Origin: a bacterium
GTDB taxonomy: Bacteria > Desulfobacterota > Binatia > HRBIN30 > CADEER01
Assembly (NCBI GenBank): GCA_030430165.1
Contig: JAUIGL010000003.1
Location: 114,911-178,910, forward strand
DNA length: 64,000 nucleotides
Direction of reading: 5' to 3'
Part shown: positions 27,554 to 36,950 of the stretch, one piece after another
How the letters are laid out: every line of letters starts with the position of its first letter
Numbering within the stretch: the first letter of the stretch is position 1
Made by a program: the position numbers and the translations under genes
The notes under the pieces: generated by a model
What the model saw: only the letters and a program-made list of their open reading frames with translations
Told to the model about the DNA's origin: nothing
The model's database searches: none

Positions 27554-28145
27554 TTTCGATGAACCTCTTCACTTTCTCGGGATCCTTGCGGCCCGGCGCC
27601 TCTTCGACTCCGGAAGCCACATCCACCGCAAATGGACGCACCCGGCGGATCGCTGCCGCCACCGTATCAGGATCCAGGCCTCCGGCCAGAATCAGGCGCT
27701 CCCGCATCCCGGCGCCGATCAGCTCGGCAGACAGGGGTTCGCCGGTTCCACCCGGGGCGCCCTCGACGTAGGTATCGGCCAAGATGAATTCGCTCGGGTA
27801 CTGCGCCGCCTCCTGCCACGTCGACGAGTCGCGCAAGCGCAGTGCCTTGATCACCGGGACGTCGTAACCGGCACACGCCGCGGCCGGCTCGCTGCCGTGC
27901 ATTTGCACCATATCGAGCGGGATCGATCGGATCTTCTCGGCGATCTCGGCGCGCGGGGCATCCACGAACACGCCGACCAGCGGCACCGCGCCGCCGACGG
28001 TGGCCGCCAACTGCCGCGCCACCTCGTCGGAGACGAAGCGCTTGCTGCGATTCCAGAAATTGACGCCGATCGCCCACGCGCCGGCTTCGACCGCTACTTC
28101 CGCATCCTGTGGCCGGGTCACCCCGCAGATCTTGACGCCGACCAT
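27537..28145 (-). CDS. trpF: Phosphoribosylanthranilate isomerase
   Basis: The 202-residue barrel starts with [12 protein letters not shown] (catalytic Cys near 7). It has [30 protein letters not shown] with the catalytic Asp (near 128) and the phosphate loop [15 protein letters not shown]. It converts phosphoribosylanthranilate to CdRP. The usual 'SPR' of the N-terminal phosphate loop reads SKR. It sits 3 bases downstream of trpC and overlaps trpB by 17 bases. Confidence 0.94.
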   Translation of the reverse strand: MVGVKICGVTRPQDAEVAVEAGAWAIGVNFWNRSKRFVSDEVARQLAATVGGAVPLVGVFVDAPRAEIAEKIRSIPLDMVQMHGSEPAAACAGYDVPVIKALRLRDSSTWQEAAQYPSEFILADTYVEGAPGGTGEPLSAELIGAGMRERLILAGGLDPDTVAAAIRRVRPFAVDVASGVEEAPGRKDPEKVKRFIENAHSA

Positions 28146-28148
28146 CGC

Positions 28149-28925
28149 TCAGCCGTCTCCCACCAGGGCCAGCAGCGCCGCCCCGGGGTCGGCCGAGCGC
28201 ATCAGCGATTCGCCAACGAGAAAGGTCGAGTACCCGGCCTTTTCGAGCCGCTCGATATCGCCGAGGTCGTGGATTCCGCTCTCGGCGACTCGTTCGACGT
28301 TGCTTGGGATCGCACTCGCCAACTCTTCGGCGGTCGCCAAGGTCGTCTCGAAGGTATGCAGGTTCCGGTTGTTCACGCCGATCAGCTGCGCCTCCGCTGC
28401 GATCGCGATCTCCAGCTCGGCGGCAGTATGGACTTCCACCAACACATCGAGACCCAGCGACGTCGCGAATGCCGCCAGCTGGCGCAGCTCGTCCTCCGAC
28501 AACGAGGCGACGATGAGCAGTATCGCGTCGGCCCCATGCGCGCGCGCCTCGACGATCTGATACTCGTCGAAGATGAAGTCCTTGCGCAGCAGGGGCACGG
28601 TCACCGCCTCGCGAATCGCCCGCAAGTAGTCGAGGCTGCCCTGGAAGTTGCGCTCCTCGGTCAGCACCGAGATCGCCGCCGCCCCCGACGCTGCATAGCG
28701 CTCGGCGATCCAGACCGGATCGAAATCGGCTCGGATCACACCGCGCGACGGCGACGCCTTCTTGACCTCGGCGATCACTGCCCGCTGCTTGCGCCGCAGC
28801 GCAGCGAGAAAACCGCGGCGGTCCTCCGCGAACAGCGGCGACTCCTCGAGCCGCTGCGCTGGAACTGCCGCCTTCGCGGCGGCTACATCGCTCCGCCGCG
28901 CGGCGACGATCTCGTCGAGAATCAT
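28149..28925 (-). CDS. trpC: Indole-3-glycerol-phosphate synthase
   Basis: The 258-residue TIM barrel has all catalytic blocks: VIAEVKKASPSRG (Glu and Lys), SVLTEERNFQGS, LLRKDFIFDEYQ (Lys), VEVHTAAEL (Glu), GVNNRNLHTF (Asn) and VAESGIHD (Glu, Ser). It converts CdRP to indole-glycerol phosphate. The ATG at 28925 overlaps the trpD stop by four bases. This intact copy is the reference against which the degenerate barrel at 5045-5791 was compared. Confidence 0.96.
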   Translation of the reverse strand: MILDEIVAARRSDVAAAKAAVPAQRLEESPLFAEDRRGFLAALRRKQRAVIAEVKKASPSRGVIRADFDPVWIAERYAASGAAAISVLTEERNFQGSLDYLRAIREAVTVPLLRKDFIFDEYQIVEARAHGADAILLIVASLSEDELRQLAAFATSLGLDVLVEVHTAAELEIAIAAEAQLIGVNNRNLHTFETTLATAEELASAIPSNVERVAESGIHDLGDIERLEKAGYSTFLVGESLMRSADPGAALLALVGDG

Positions 28926-29935
28926 CGATTCGATACCTCGACCAGTTGTCTCAACGACTCCGCCGCGGCTCCCGACTGCACCGACTCGCGCGCCCGCTCG
29001 ACGCCTTCGGCGAGACTGCCGGCGCGGTCGCCGATCCAGATCGCGGCGCCGGCGTTGAACAGAGAAATCGCAGACTGCGCCGGTGTCGCCTTGCCGTCGA
29101 CGATGGCGCGCAAGATCGCCGCGTTCGCAGCAACGTCGCCGCCGGCGAGCTGCTCCGGCTGGCAGCGCTCGAAGCCGACGTCCTCGGGTACGATCTCGGT
29201 CGAGGTGACCTCGCCGCCGGCCAGCTCCGAGACGATCGTCGGCGCGCACAGCGAGAGCTCATCGAGTCCGTCGCGTCCGTGCACCACCAGTGCGCGGCGG
29301 CTGCCGAGGTCGCGCAGCACACAGGCGAGAGGCTCGACCCACTTGGCGGCAAACACCCCCAACACCTGCCGCTTCGCCGAGGCCGGATTCGACAGCGGGC
29401 CCAGCAAATTGAAGATCGTGCGAACCCCGAGCTCGCGGCGAATCGCGCCGACGTGCCGCATCGCCGGATGAAACGACTGGGCAAAAATGAATGCGACACC
29501 CGCTTCGTCCAGACATCGCGCAACCTGATCGGGGCCGAGGTCGAGTTTGACGCCAAGTGCCTCGAGGACGTCGGCTCCGCCCACCGTCCCCGACATCGCC
29601 CGATTGCCGTGTTTGGCGACGACGACTCCCGCACCAGCCGCGATCAGCGCCGCTGCAGTCGAGATATTGAACGTACCGCTGCCATCGCCACCGGTGCCGC
29701 AGGTGTCGACGACGTCGTGCGCGGTGTCGACGTGGGTCGCATGCGCGCGCATCACCCGCGCCGCGCCGGTGAGCTCACCCACCGTCTCGCCCTTCGTCCG
29801 CAGCGCCATCAAGAAGCCACCGACCTGCGCCGGAGTCATCTCACCGTTCATGATGCCGCCGAACACTTCCTCCATCGTCTCCGGCGAAAGCGACCGGCCC
29901 TCGATGAGGTCGTCGAGTATCTCCCTGAAGCTCAC
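28922..29935 (-). CDS. trpD: Anthranilate phosphoribosyltransferase
   Basis: The 337-residue protein carries the PRPP loop [14 protein letters not shown] (near 79), KHGNRAMSG (near 106), [11 protein letters not shown] and [11 protein letters not shown]. It transfers the phosphoribosyl group to anthranilate. The start is GTG at 29935, which overlaps the trpG stop by four bases (GTGA). A longer frame upstream only shadows trpG. TrpD is separate from TrpG here, not fused as in enterobacteria. Confidence 0.95.
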   Translation of the reverse strand: MSFREILDDLIEGRSLSPETMEEVFGGIMNGEMTPAQVGGFLMALRTKGETVGELTGAARVMRAHATHVDTAHDVVDTCGTGGDGSGTFNISTAAALIAAGAGVVVAKHGNRAMSGTVGGADVLEALGVKLDLGPDQVARCLDEAGVAFIFAQSFHPAMRHVGAIRRELGVRTIFNLLGPLSNPASAKRQVLGVFAAKWVEPLACVLRDLGSRRALVVHGRDGLDELSLCAPTIVSELAGGEVTSTEIVPEDVGFERCQPEQLAGGDVAANAAILRAIVDGKATPAQSAISLFNAGAAIWIGDRAGSLAEGVERARESVQSGAAAESLRQLVEVSNR

Positions 29936-30498
29936 GACGACTCCAGGAAATTGGCCAGCAGCTGCTTCCCTTCCACGGTCAGAATCGACTCCGGGTGGAA
30001 CTGGATCCCCTCGACGGCGAGCTCGCGATGGCGCACTCCCATGATCTCCCCCTCGCGGGTCCAGGCGCTGATCTCGAGACACTCCGGGATCGACGCCCGC
30101 TCGATCACCAGCGAGTGATAGCGGGTCGCTTCGAAGGGGTTGGACAAGCCGCGGAAGACGGTGCGATCGTCGTGCTCGATCGGCGAGGTCTTGCCGTGCA
30201 TGATCCGGCTGGCTCGAACGATCTCACCGCCGAACGCGGCGCCGATGCACTGGTGCCCGAGGCAGACGCCGAGGATGGGGATCTGTCCCGCCAGGGTGCG
30301 GATCAGCTCGACCGAAATGCCGGCCTCGTTGGGCGTGCACGGCCCCGGCGAAACCACGATGCGTTCCGGCTTCCAATCGCGCACTTCCCCCACCGATATG
30401 GCGTCGTTGCGACGCACCTCGACCCGCTGCCCCAGCTCTCCGAGGTACTGGACCAGGTTGTACGTAAACGAATCGTAGTTATCGATGACCAACAACAT
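29932..30498 (-). CDS. trpG: Anthranilate synthase glutamine amidotransferase subunit
   Basis: The 188-residue class-I amidotransferase has [28 protein letters not shown], the nucleophile in GVCLGHQ (Cys near 79) and the His-Glu pair in QFHPESILT (near 168). It supplies ammonia to TrpE, and possibly also to aminodeoxychorismate synthase as PabA. It overlaps trpE by 20 bases and trpD by four. Confidence 0.95.
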   Translation of the reverse strand: MLLVIDNYDSFTYNLVQYLGELGQRVEVRRNDAISVGEVRDWKPERIVVSPGPCTPNEAGISVELIRTLAGQIPILGVCLGHQCIGAAFGGEIVRASRIMHGKTSPIEHDDRTVFRGLSNPFEATRYHSLVIERASIPECLEISAWTREGEIMGVRHRELAVEGIQFHPESILTVEGKQLLANFLESS

Positions 30499-31975
30499 CT
30501 CGCATGCCCTCGGCGAGCTTGACCGCCTGAAACAACGCTCGTGACTTGTTGACGCACTCCGCGTGCTCGCGCTCGGGATCGGAGTCGGCGACGATTCCCG
30601 CTCCCGCCTGGCCGTAGATCCGATCGCCCTCGATCACCATCGTGCGGATTGCAATGCAGGTGTCCATGTTGCCGGCAAAATCGAAGTAGCCCACCGCACC
30701 GCCGTAAACACCGCGCCGCACCGGCTCGAGCTCGTCGATGATCTCCATGGCGCGAATCTTCGGCGCACCGCTCAGAGTACCGGCCGGGAAGGTCGCGGCG
30801 AACACGTCGAAAGCATCCATCCCTTGGCGCAGCGTCCCGCGAACGTTCGACACCAGGTGCATGACGTGCGAGTAGCGCTCGACGATCATCTGCTCGGTCA
30901 CCGCCACGCTGCCGGTCTCCGCCACCCGGCCGACGTCGTTGCGACCGAGATCGACCAACATGATGTGCTCGGCGATTTCCTTCGGGTCGGCGCAGAGCTC
31001 GCTGGCGAGCGACTGATCCTCGCGCTCCGACGTGCCGCGCGGACGCGTGCCGGCGATCGGCCGAACCGTCACCTCGCGCCCCTCCAGCCGCGCCATCACT
31101 TCGGGCGAGGCGCCCAGCACCACGCGCCCGCCGGTGCGCAGGAAGAACATGTAGGGCGACGGGTTGAGAGCGCGCAGGCAGCGGTAGATGTCGAAGGGGC
31201 GAGCCCGCAGCGCGCATTCGAAGCGCTGCGCCAGAACGACCTGAATGACGTCGCCGGCGCAGATGTATTCCTTCGCCCGGTCGACGATCCTCTCGTACGA
31301 GCCGGGCGCGAAATTCGACGTGACCCGAGGAGGATCGCTCGCCGCCGTCTCCTGCTCGTGCACCAGAGGCTGCGACAGACGCTCGATGATCCCGTCGACT
31401 CTCTCGCACGCGGCATCGTAGGCCGCGCGCAGGTCGACGCCCTCTCCTACCGGAGCGTGTGACACGACCTTCATTCGCTGCGCGATGTTGTCGAACACCA
31501 CCAGGGTGTCGACCAGCATCAAGTAGAGGTCCGGCTGCTGAAGGTCGTCTTCGGTCTGATCGGGCAGCCGCTCGATCGATCGCACGACGTCGTACGCCAG
31601 AAATCCGACGAGCCCGCCGGCAAAGCGCGGCAGCTCGGGAACCGATACCACCTGCAGCGCGGCGAGCTCCTCCCTGGCGCGCGCCAGGGGATCGTCGCAA
31701 GGCTGCATGTCGATCTCGGCGCCGGCGTCGCCGCTGCCGAACTGGTCGCCTTTGGCGCACAGGATCTTGCGCGGCGCGGTACCGAGGAAACTGTAGCGCG
31801 CCCAGGTCTCGCCCCCTTCGACGCTTTCCAGGAGGAATGCATCGCCGCCGTCGTCGAGCTTGAGGAAGGCGGACACCGGCGTGTCGAGATCGGCAAAGAT
31901 CTCTCGATAGACCGGCACCAGGTTGCCCTGTGTCGCCAACTGCTGGAACTCGTCGAAGTCCGGCTTGAAGGTCAT
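30479..31975 (-). CDS. trpE: Anthranilate synthase component I
   Basis: The 498-residue protein has the tryptophan feedback element [19 protein letters not shown] (near 48), where LLES is the inhibitor-binding signature. The chorismate core carries [37 protein letters not shown] and [18 protein letters not shown]. It makes anthranilate with TrpG. Only 55 bases lie between it and the SPOR gene, and they show no leader peptide with Trp codons. Transcription probably comes from upstream genes and feedback inhibition is the visible control. Confidence 0.95.
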   Translation of the reverse strand: MTFKPDFDEFQQLATQGNLVPVYREIFADLDTPVSAFLKLDDGGDAFLLESVEGGETWARYSFLGTAPRKILCAKGDQFGSGDAGAEIDMQPCDDPLARAREELAALQVVSVPELPRFAGGLVGFLAYDVVRSIERLPDQTEDDLQQPDLYLMLVDTLVVFDNIAQRMKVVSHAPVGEGVDLRAAYDAACERVDGIIERLSQPLVHEQETAASDPPRVTSNFAPGSYERIVDRAKEYICAGDVIQVVLAQRFECALRARPFDIYRCLRALNPSPYMFFLRTGGRVVLGASPEVMARLEGREVTVRPIAGTRPRGTSEREDQSLASELCADPKEIAEHIMLVDLGRNDVGRVAETGSVAVTEQMIVERYSHVMHLVSNVRGTLRQGMDAFDVFAATFPAGTLSGAPKIRAMEIIDELEPVRRGVYGGAVGYFDFAGNMDTCIAIRTMVIEGDRIYGQAGAGIVADSDPEREHAECVNKSRALFQAVKLAEGMRDVVGHR

Positions 31976-32030
31976 CTCGAATTTAGGCTCCGCGTCGAAC
32001 AGGCTCTGTCGTCGAACCAGCCTCGCGCCG

Positions 32031-32657
32031 TCAGCGCAGACGGTCGACGAAGGCCGCCTCCATGCCCTGCCGGCGCAGCTTGGCCGCCGTGGCCTCGGCC
32101 TTCTTCTTGTCGCTGAAACGGCCCACCTGGATCCGGTACCAGGTAACGCCGGCGACGGTTTTCTGGGAGAGGAACGCGTCGAATCCCTTGTCGCGCAACC
32201 CCCGCTTCACCACCAGCGCCTCGACTTGCTGGTTGGTCGCGGTCGCCTGCACGGTCCACACTTCGGTCCCAGCGGCGGCGGAGGGTGCTCGTTCGCCCAA
32301 GGTCGGTTTCGTCATCGCCCTCGGCGTCGGCGAGGATCGTCGTTGGGTCGGCGTCGAGGTCGGGCGTCGCGTCGCCGTCGGCACGCTCTCCCGCGGCCGG
32401 GTCGGGCGCATCGCCGACGTCGGCACCGACGACACGCGCGTTTTCGTCGGCAGAGGCACCTGATCCCGCGGCGGCGACGGTGCCGCGGTGGCGACCGTGT
32501 TGCGGACTACCGGCCTCTCGCGCTGCTGCCGCTGCGTCGCCAGGTCGCGGCCGACCCACATCCCGAAGACGAAGATCAGGACCGATGCGAGCAGAAACCC
32601 AAACATGAGCGTCAGGACCTGGCCGACCGTCATTCCGGCTTTTCCGCGCGCAGCCAT
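32031..32657 (-). CDS. SPOR-domain membrane protein
   Basis: The 208-residue protein has a short cytoplasmic start, one transmembrane helix (about 10-33, LTLMFGFLLASVLIFVFGMW), a Pro/Thr/Arg-rich linker (about 45-128) and a C-terminal SPOR domain (about 132-205, WTVQATATNQQVEALV and WYRIQVGRFSDKKKAEATA). SPOR domains bind denuded glycan strands at the division septum. It follows argS by 6 bases, an arrangement also seen in other deltaproteobacteria, and precedes trpE. Confidence 0.88.
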   Translation of the reverse strand: MAARGKAGMTVGQVLTLMFGFLLASVLIFVFGMWVGRDLATQRQQRERPVVRNTVATAAPSPPRDQVPLPTKTRVSSVPTSAMRPTRPRESVPTATRRPTSTPTQRRSSPTPRAMTKPTLGERAPSAAAGTEVWTVQATATNQQVEALVVKRGLRDKGFDAFLSQKTVAGVTWYRIQVGRFSDKKKAEATAAKLRRQGMEAAFVDRLR

Positions 32658-32663
32658 GACCGC

Positions 32664-34376
32664 TCACATGGTTTCCGGAGCGCCGATCCCAACCAGCTCG
32701 AGGCCGTGGCGCAACACGCGTTGGGTCGAGCGCACCAGGTAGAGACGAGCCGCGGAAAGATCGGCATCCTCGCCGATCACGCGCTGTTGGTTGTAGAACC
32801 GATGGAAGCTGCCGGCGAGATCGATCAGATAGAAGACGATCTTGTGCGGCTCGCGCTCGCGCGCCGCCTCGGCAACCGTGTCGGCGTAGATCGCCAGGCT
32901 CTTGATCAGCTCTTGCTCGGAGTCGCTGTCGAGCCGCTCGATGGCGACTCCGTCGGCTTCGGGCACGGCGAGCGATTCCTGCTCTGCCTGACGCAAGATA
33001 CTGCAGATGCGGGCGTGTGCGTACTGCACGTAGAATACCGGATTCTCGGAGGATTGCTTTACGGCGAGGTCGAGGTCGAACTCGAGCTGGCTGTCGCCCT
33101 TGCGCATCAGAAAGAAGAATCGCGTCGCATCGCTGCCGACTTCGTCGACTACCTCGCGCAGAGTGACGAACTCGCCACTGCGTTTCCCCATGCGCACCGG
33201 CTCTCCACCGCGAGTCAGGCGCACCAGCTGCACCAGCAACACGCGAAATCGCTCCGCATCGGCGCCCAACGCCTGCAGCGCCGCCGAGACACGCGCGACG
33301 TAACCGTGGTGGTCGGCGCCCCAGACGTCGATGAGCTCGGCAAAGCCCCGCGCCAGCTTTTCCCGGTGGTAACCGATGTCGGCGGCAAAGTACGTCAGCG
33401 CTCCGTCGCTGCGCTCGATGACGCGATCCTTCTCGTCCCCGAACTGGGTCGAGCGGAACCACTTCGCGCCTTCCTCCTCGTAGAGGAAGCCGCGCTCTGC
33501 GAGCTCGGCGAGTGCACCGTCGACGACGCCGCGCTGGCGCAGCTCGCGCTCGCTGACGAAATGATCCATGGACACCGCCAGCGCGTCCATGTCGGCAACG
33601 ATCTGGTCGAGCAGGCAGCGCGAGGCGACACCGCCACAGACTTCCATCGCGGCGTCGCGATGAGCGTCGATCAGCGCCAGCGCGGCGCCGGCGTCGGCCG
33701 GCTCCGTCGCCCCGACTCGCTCGGCCAGCTGCGCCGTGACCGCGTCGCGCTGGTCGCGCATCAGCTCGACCAGATACTCTCCCGGATAGCCGTCTTCCGG
33801 AATCTCACAATCGCGCCCCCAGGCCTGCTCGAGACGCGCCAGCGACGACGCGGCCAGAGTGTCGATCTGCTTTCCCGCGTCGTTGACGTAGTACTCGCGT
33901 GTGACGTCGTAGCCCACCACGGCGAGCAGGCGGGCAACCGCGTCGCCGAGCACCGCGCCACGGCCGTGGCCGACGTGCAGGGGGCCGGTCGGGTTGGCGC
34001 TGACGTACTCGACCAGCACCCGCTCGCCCTCGGCGAGCCTCGGCACGCCGCAATCCTCGCGCTCGAGATCGACCAAGCACTGCTTCCAGAACCCCGGCGC
34101 AAAGCGAAAGTTGAGGTAGCCGGGTCCGGCGATCTCGATCCCCGCCAGGAGACCGTCCGCATCGTCCAGATGCTCGACGATCACCTGGGCGATGGCGCGC
34201 GGAGCCTGCCCCTCGCTCTTGGCGAGCCCCAGCGCCACCGGCGAAGCCAGATCACCGAAGCGAGGGTCGCGAGGGATCTCAAAAATCAAAGGGGGGAGGC
34301 TGTCCAACTTCAGCGCTCCCCCCTCTTTTGATCGGGTCAATGCGTGCTGAAGCAGCCCCTCAAGCCGTTGTCTCAT
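32664..34376 (-). CDS. argS: Arginyl-tRNA synthetase
   Basis: The 570-residue class-I synthetase has an N-terminal Add-1 domain. Next come SANPTGPLHVGHGRGAVLGD with the HIGH signature (HVGH, near 133), YYVNDAGKQIDTL, WGADHHGYV, VRMGKRSGEFVTL in place of KMSKS, and a C-terminal anticodon-binding helical domain (FYVQYAHARICSILRQ). The length is typical. Inside its first 30 codons the mRNA can form a strong hairpin, described separately. It sits 99 bases after rimI and 6 bases before the SPOR gene. Confidence 0.95.
   Translation of the reverse strand: MRQRLEGLLQHALTRSKEGGALKLDSLPPLIFEIPRDPRFGDLASPVALGLAKSEGQAPRAIAQVIVEHLDDADGLLAGIEIAGPGYLNFRFAPGFWKQCLVDLEREDCGVPRLAEGERVLVEYVSANPTGPLHVGHGRGAVLGDAVARLLAVVGYDVTREYYVNDAGKQIDTLAASSLARLEQAWGRDCEIPEDGYPGEYLVELMRDQRDAVTAQLAERVGATEPADAGAALALIDAHRDAAMEVCGGVASRCLLDQIVADMDALAVSMDHFVSERELRQRGVVDGALAELAERGFLYEEEGAKWFRSTQFGDEKDRVIERSDGALTYFAADIGYHREKLARGFAELIDVWGADHHGYVARVSAALQALGADAERFRVLLVQLVRLTRGGEPVRMGKRSGEFVTLREVVDEVGSDATRFFFLMRKGDSQLEFDLDLAVKQSSENPVFYVQYAHARICSILRQAEQESLAVPEADGVAIERLDSDSEQELIKSLAIYADTVAEAAREREPHKIVFYLIDLAGSFHRFYNQQRVIGEDADLSAARLYLVRSTQRVLRHGLELVGIGAPETM
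34285..34332 (-). promoter_or_regulatory. G+C-rich hairpin with T tract inside the argS 5' coding region
   Basis: On the minus strand ATCAAA-AGA-GGGGGGAG (34332-34316) can pair with CTCCCCCCTTTGAT (34298-34285), leaving a small AGA bulge and a 17-base loop. It is followed by TTTTTGAG. The shape is like an intrinsic terminator placed about 15-30 codons into argS. It could act as an attenuator, or it may simply be codon coincidence (it encodes the KEGGALKLDSLPPLIFE segment). Confidence 0.35.
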
Positions 34377-34475
34377 CCTCCGCCCAGCGGCGCCAGCGCG
34401 CCTGAATATCCCGTTCCAGAACCATCACTCTCACAACTCGGACTCCACACCCTTATCCCGCACCGTGAAAACGAG

Positions 34476-34988
34476 TCAAGACGGATCGGGCGCCGGCGAG
34501 CGGCCGCCGTTTCCACGTTCATCGGTGTGCTCTGCGAGATCCAGGTCCATCAGAATCGCGTCGCGATCGGGGCCGTAATAGCCGCGGCGCCGCCCGACTT
34601 CGGCGAAACCGCACCGCTGGTACAGGGCGATCGCCGCCGCATTCTCCGACCGCACCTCGAGCCCGATCACCGCCGCGCCGGAGGCCCGGCAATCGCCGGC
34701 TATGCGCTCTACCAGGGCGCGTCCCACGCCCCTGCCGCGCGCCGGGACATCCACCGCCAAGTTGAGCAGATGCCCCTCGCCGGCAACCACCCACCAGCAG
34801 GCGTAGCCGAGAATCGGTCCGCTCGACGACTCGCGCGCGGTTTCCAGGCGCGAGAACTCGAGGCCCAGCTCGTGCTGAAACAAGCCGATGCGCCACGGCG
34901 ACGGGAACGAGCGAGTCTCGATCGCGACGACTTCCGGCAGGTCCGAGCTCACCATCGGCGCGAAGGTCAGCGCCGGCCTCGAGGCCAT
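34476..34988 (-). CDS. rimI: GNAT acetyltransferase, RimI-like
   Basis: The 170-residue GNAT protein has IETRSFPSPWRIGLFQHEL (the RimI signature PW near 32), LLNLAVDVPARGRGVGRALV with the acetyl-CoA loop, LEVRSENAAAIALYQRCGF and RRGYYGPDRDAILM. RimI acetylates the N-terminus of ribosomal protein bS18 and related targets. The last 20 residues are a charged extension. It lies 11 bases after the fabH homologue and upstream of argS. Confidence 0.85.
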   Translation of the reverse strand: MASRPALTFAPMVSSDLPEVVAIETRSFPSPWRIGLFQHELGLEFSRLETARESSSGPILGYACWWVVAGEGHLLNLAVDVPARGRGVGRALVERIAGDCRASGAAVIGLEVRSENAAAIALYQRCGFAEVGRRRGYYGPDRDAILMDLDLAEHTDERGNGGRSPAPDPS

Positions 34989-34998
34989 CGCCTTCCGC

Positions 34999-36000
34999 TC
35001 ACCAGCGAAGCAGAGCCGACGCCCAGGTGAAACCGGCGCCGAAGGCGACCAGACAAACCAGCTGGCCCTCGGTCAAGCGCCCGTCCTCGAGCGCATCGTA
35101 CAGCGCCAGCGGTATGGTCGCCGCGGTCGTGTTGCCGAGTCCCTGGATGTTGTTGACGACCTTCTCCTCGGGAAACTCGAGGGTCATGGCGACCGCTTGG
35201 TTGATGCGCAAATTGGCTTGGTGCGGCACCAGTAGATCGATGTCATCGACCGAGTACCCGTTGGCTTCGACGGCCTCGCGGATCGCCTCGATCGAACGCG
35301 TCACCGCGTGCTTGAACACGTAGCGCCCCTGCATCTTCGGAAAGATCTTCGGATCTTCGCCGGCGATCATCTCCTCGTCCAGTCGAGTCTCACCGCGACT
35401 CGCTGCCGCTTCGAGCCACAGCTTTTCGGCAAACGACCCTTCGCTGTGCAGGTGCGTCGACAGAATCCCGCGGTCGTCGGACGGCCCGCGTTCGAGCACC
35501 GCAGCCCCCGCCCCGTCGCCGAACAGCACCGCCACCTGGCGACCGCGGTCGGTGAAGTCGAGCCCGGTCGAGTGGATCTCGCCACCGACGAGCAGGACCT
35601 TGCCGTAGCGACCCGACTGGAGAAAAGAATCGGCAACCGTCAGACCGTAGAGGAACCCGGTGCACTGGTTGCGCACGTCGAAGGCGGGCACCCCGGTGAG
35701 GCCGAGCCTGGACTGGAGAACGCACGCGCTCGACGGCATGTCGTAGTCTGGGCTGAGGGTCGCGAAGACGATACAGTCGATCTCCTCGAGCCTCGTCTTC
35801 GCCCGCTCGAGCGCCTCGCGAGCGGCTTCGGCACCGAGATCGGCGGCGCCGCAGTCGGAGTCGATGTGGTGGCGCTGCTGGATTCCGGAGCGTTGCTGGA
35901 TCCACTCGTCGGTGGTGTCCATGCGACCGGAGAGGTCGTCGTTGGTCACCACGTTCGACGGTATACAGCGCCCGATTCCGCGAATCCTCGTCTTGCCCAT
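34999..36000 (-). CDS. fabH: Beta-ketoacyl-ACP synthase III
   Basis: The 333-residue protein has the full Cys-His-Asn triad: C113 in DVRNQCTGFLYG, H260 in LVPHQANLRI and N290 in GLGNTTAAT. It also has the loop TDEWIQQRSGI and the C-terminal GAGFTWAS. KAS III starts fatty-acid synthesis by condensing acyl-CoA with malonyl-ACP. The start is ATG 36000, which shares one base with the stop of the second KAS-III-like gene (TGATG). A longer frame adds ten residues without family match. Confidence 0.92.
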   Translation of the reverse strand: MGKTRIRGIGRCIPSNVVTNDDLSGRMDTTDEWIQQRSGIQQRHHIDSDCGAADLGAEAAREALERAKTRLEEIDCIVFATLSPDYDMPSSACVLQSRLGLTGVPAFDVRNQCTGFLYGLTVADSFLQSGRYGKVLLVGGEIHSTGLDFTDRGRQVAVLFGDGAGAAVLERGPSDDRGILSTHLHSEGSFAEKLWLEAAASRGETRLDEEMIAGEDPKIFPKMQGRYVFKHAVTRSIEAIREAVEANGYSVDDIDLLVPHQANLRINQAVAMTLEFPEEKVVNNIQGLGNTTAATIPLALYDALEDGRLTEGQLVCLVAFGAGFTWASALLRW

Positions 36001-36941
36001 CAGCTGAACTCCAGCAGAGCGGCGCCCCAAGCGTATCCGGCACCACAGCTAGCCAGGCAAACCTTCGCACCGCTACCGATCCGGCCGTCGCGGCGCGCCA
36101 GGTCGAGCGCCACCGGCAGCGACCCGGCGGTCAGGTGACCGTGCTCGGCACTGGCAACGACGAGCCGGTCGCTCGCCAGCGAACGCGCGCGGGCGGCGTC
36201 CTCGGCGACTTCCGGGAAAATGTGGCTGAGGACGAACAGGTCGACGTCGGCCAGGGCAACACCGCCGACCTGCACCACCTGATCGATCACCTCGGGCAGC
36301 TTGGCGCGTCCGAACTCGGCGACATGATCGCGGTCGATGCGAATGAAATGCTTGCCGGCCTGATAATCCTCGAGCATCATCCGCGTCGGGTAGCGGCGGC
36401 TCGACGGAAACTCACACCAGAAGCGGTCGTAGTGGGTGCCATCGGCGCCGCTCACCACGGCACCGACCTCGGCGATACCCTTGCCCTCGCCGGCCAGGGC
36501 GAACACGCCGCCGCCGTCGCCGTAGAGCTCGGCAACCTCGAGTCCCTGCTCGGAATAGTCGAGCGCCGACGAGTGGACCTCGGCTCCCGCCAGCAGAGCT
36601 CGCCGACTCTTGCCGGCTTCGATCAAGTCGACCGCGGCGGCCAACCCCATGAGGAAGCCGGCGCATTGGCCGCGAATATCGAGCGCGCCGACGGTGTCGG
36701 CGGCGAGCGCGTCCTGCAGGAAACAGCCCGCGCCGGGAAAGGTCACGTCCGGCGTCATGGTCGCGAAGACGATCATGTCGACCGACGCCGCGGTCCACTC
36801 TGCTTCCGCGAACGCCCGATCGCAGGCCGCCAGCGCCAGCCGCGAGGGGCCGCAGGCCTCGGCGACCCGAGGCCGCCGCGTCGCGCCGACTTCGCTCGCC
36901 GGCGGCAGCTCGTGACCGATGCCTAGGATGGAGACTGCCAT
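36000..36941 (-). CDS. KAS III-like protein with Cys-His-His arrangement
   Basis: The 313 residues follow KAS III: IRGQCAGFLMG with C93, FVLSHIFPEVAE with H240, and EHGHLTAGSLP in the place of the Asn loop, where H269 replaces Asn. The N-terminal substrate loop (TDEW..RTGI) is missing and replaced by a short ATRRPRVAE segment, so the acyl pocket is different. The protein may condense or transfer acyl groups on another carrier, or regulate the fabH partner it is coupled to. It lies 9 bases after the ferredoxin-fusion gene. Confidence 0.8.
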   Translation of the reverse strand: MAVSILGIGHELPPASEVGATRRPRVAEACGPSRLALAACDRAFAEAEWTAASVDMIVFATMTPDVTFPGAGCFLQDALAADTVGALDIRGQCAGFLMGLAAAVDLIEAGKSRRALLAGAEVHSSALDYSEQGLEVAELYGDGGGVFALAGEGKGIAEVGAVVSGADGTHYDRFWCEFPSSRRYPTRMMLEDYQAGKHFIRIDRDHVAEFGRAKLPEVIDQVVQVGGVALADVDLFVLSHIFPEVAEDAARARSLASDRLVVASAEHGHLTAGSLPVALDLARRDGRIGSGAKVCLASCGAGYAWGAALLEFS

Positions 36942-36950
36942 GGCCGCAGG

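Noticed and set aside
31976..32030. trp attenuator or T-box before trpE
   Set aside because: Only 55 bases lie between the SPOR gene and trpE. There is no leader peptide with Trp codons and no alternative stem pair.
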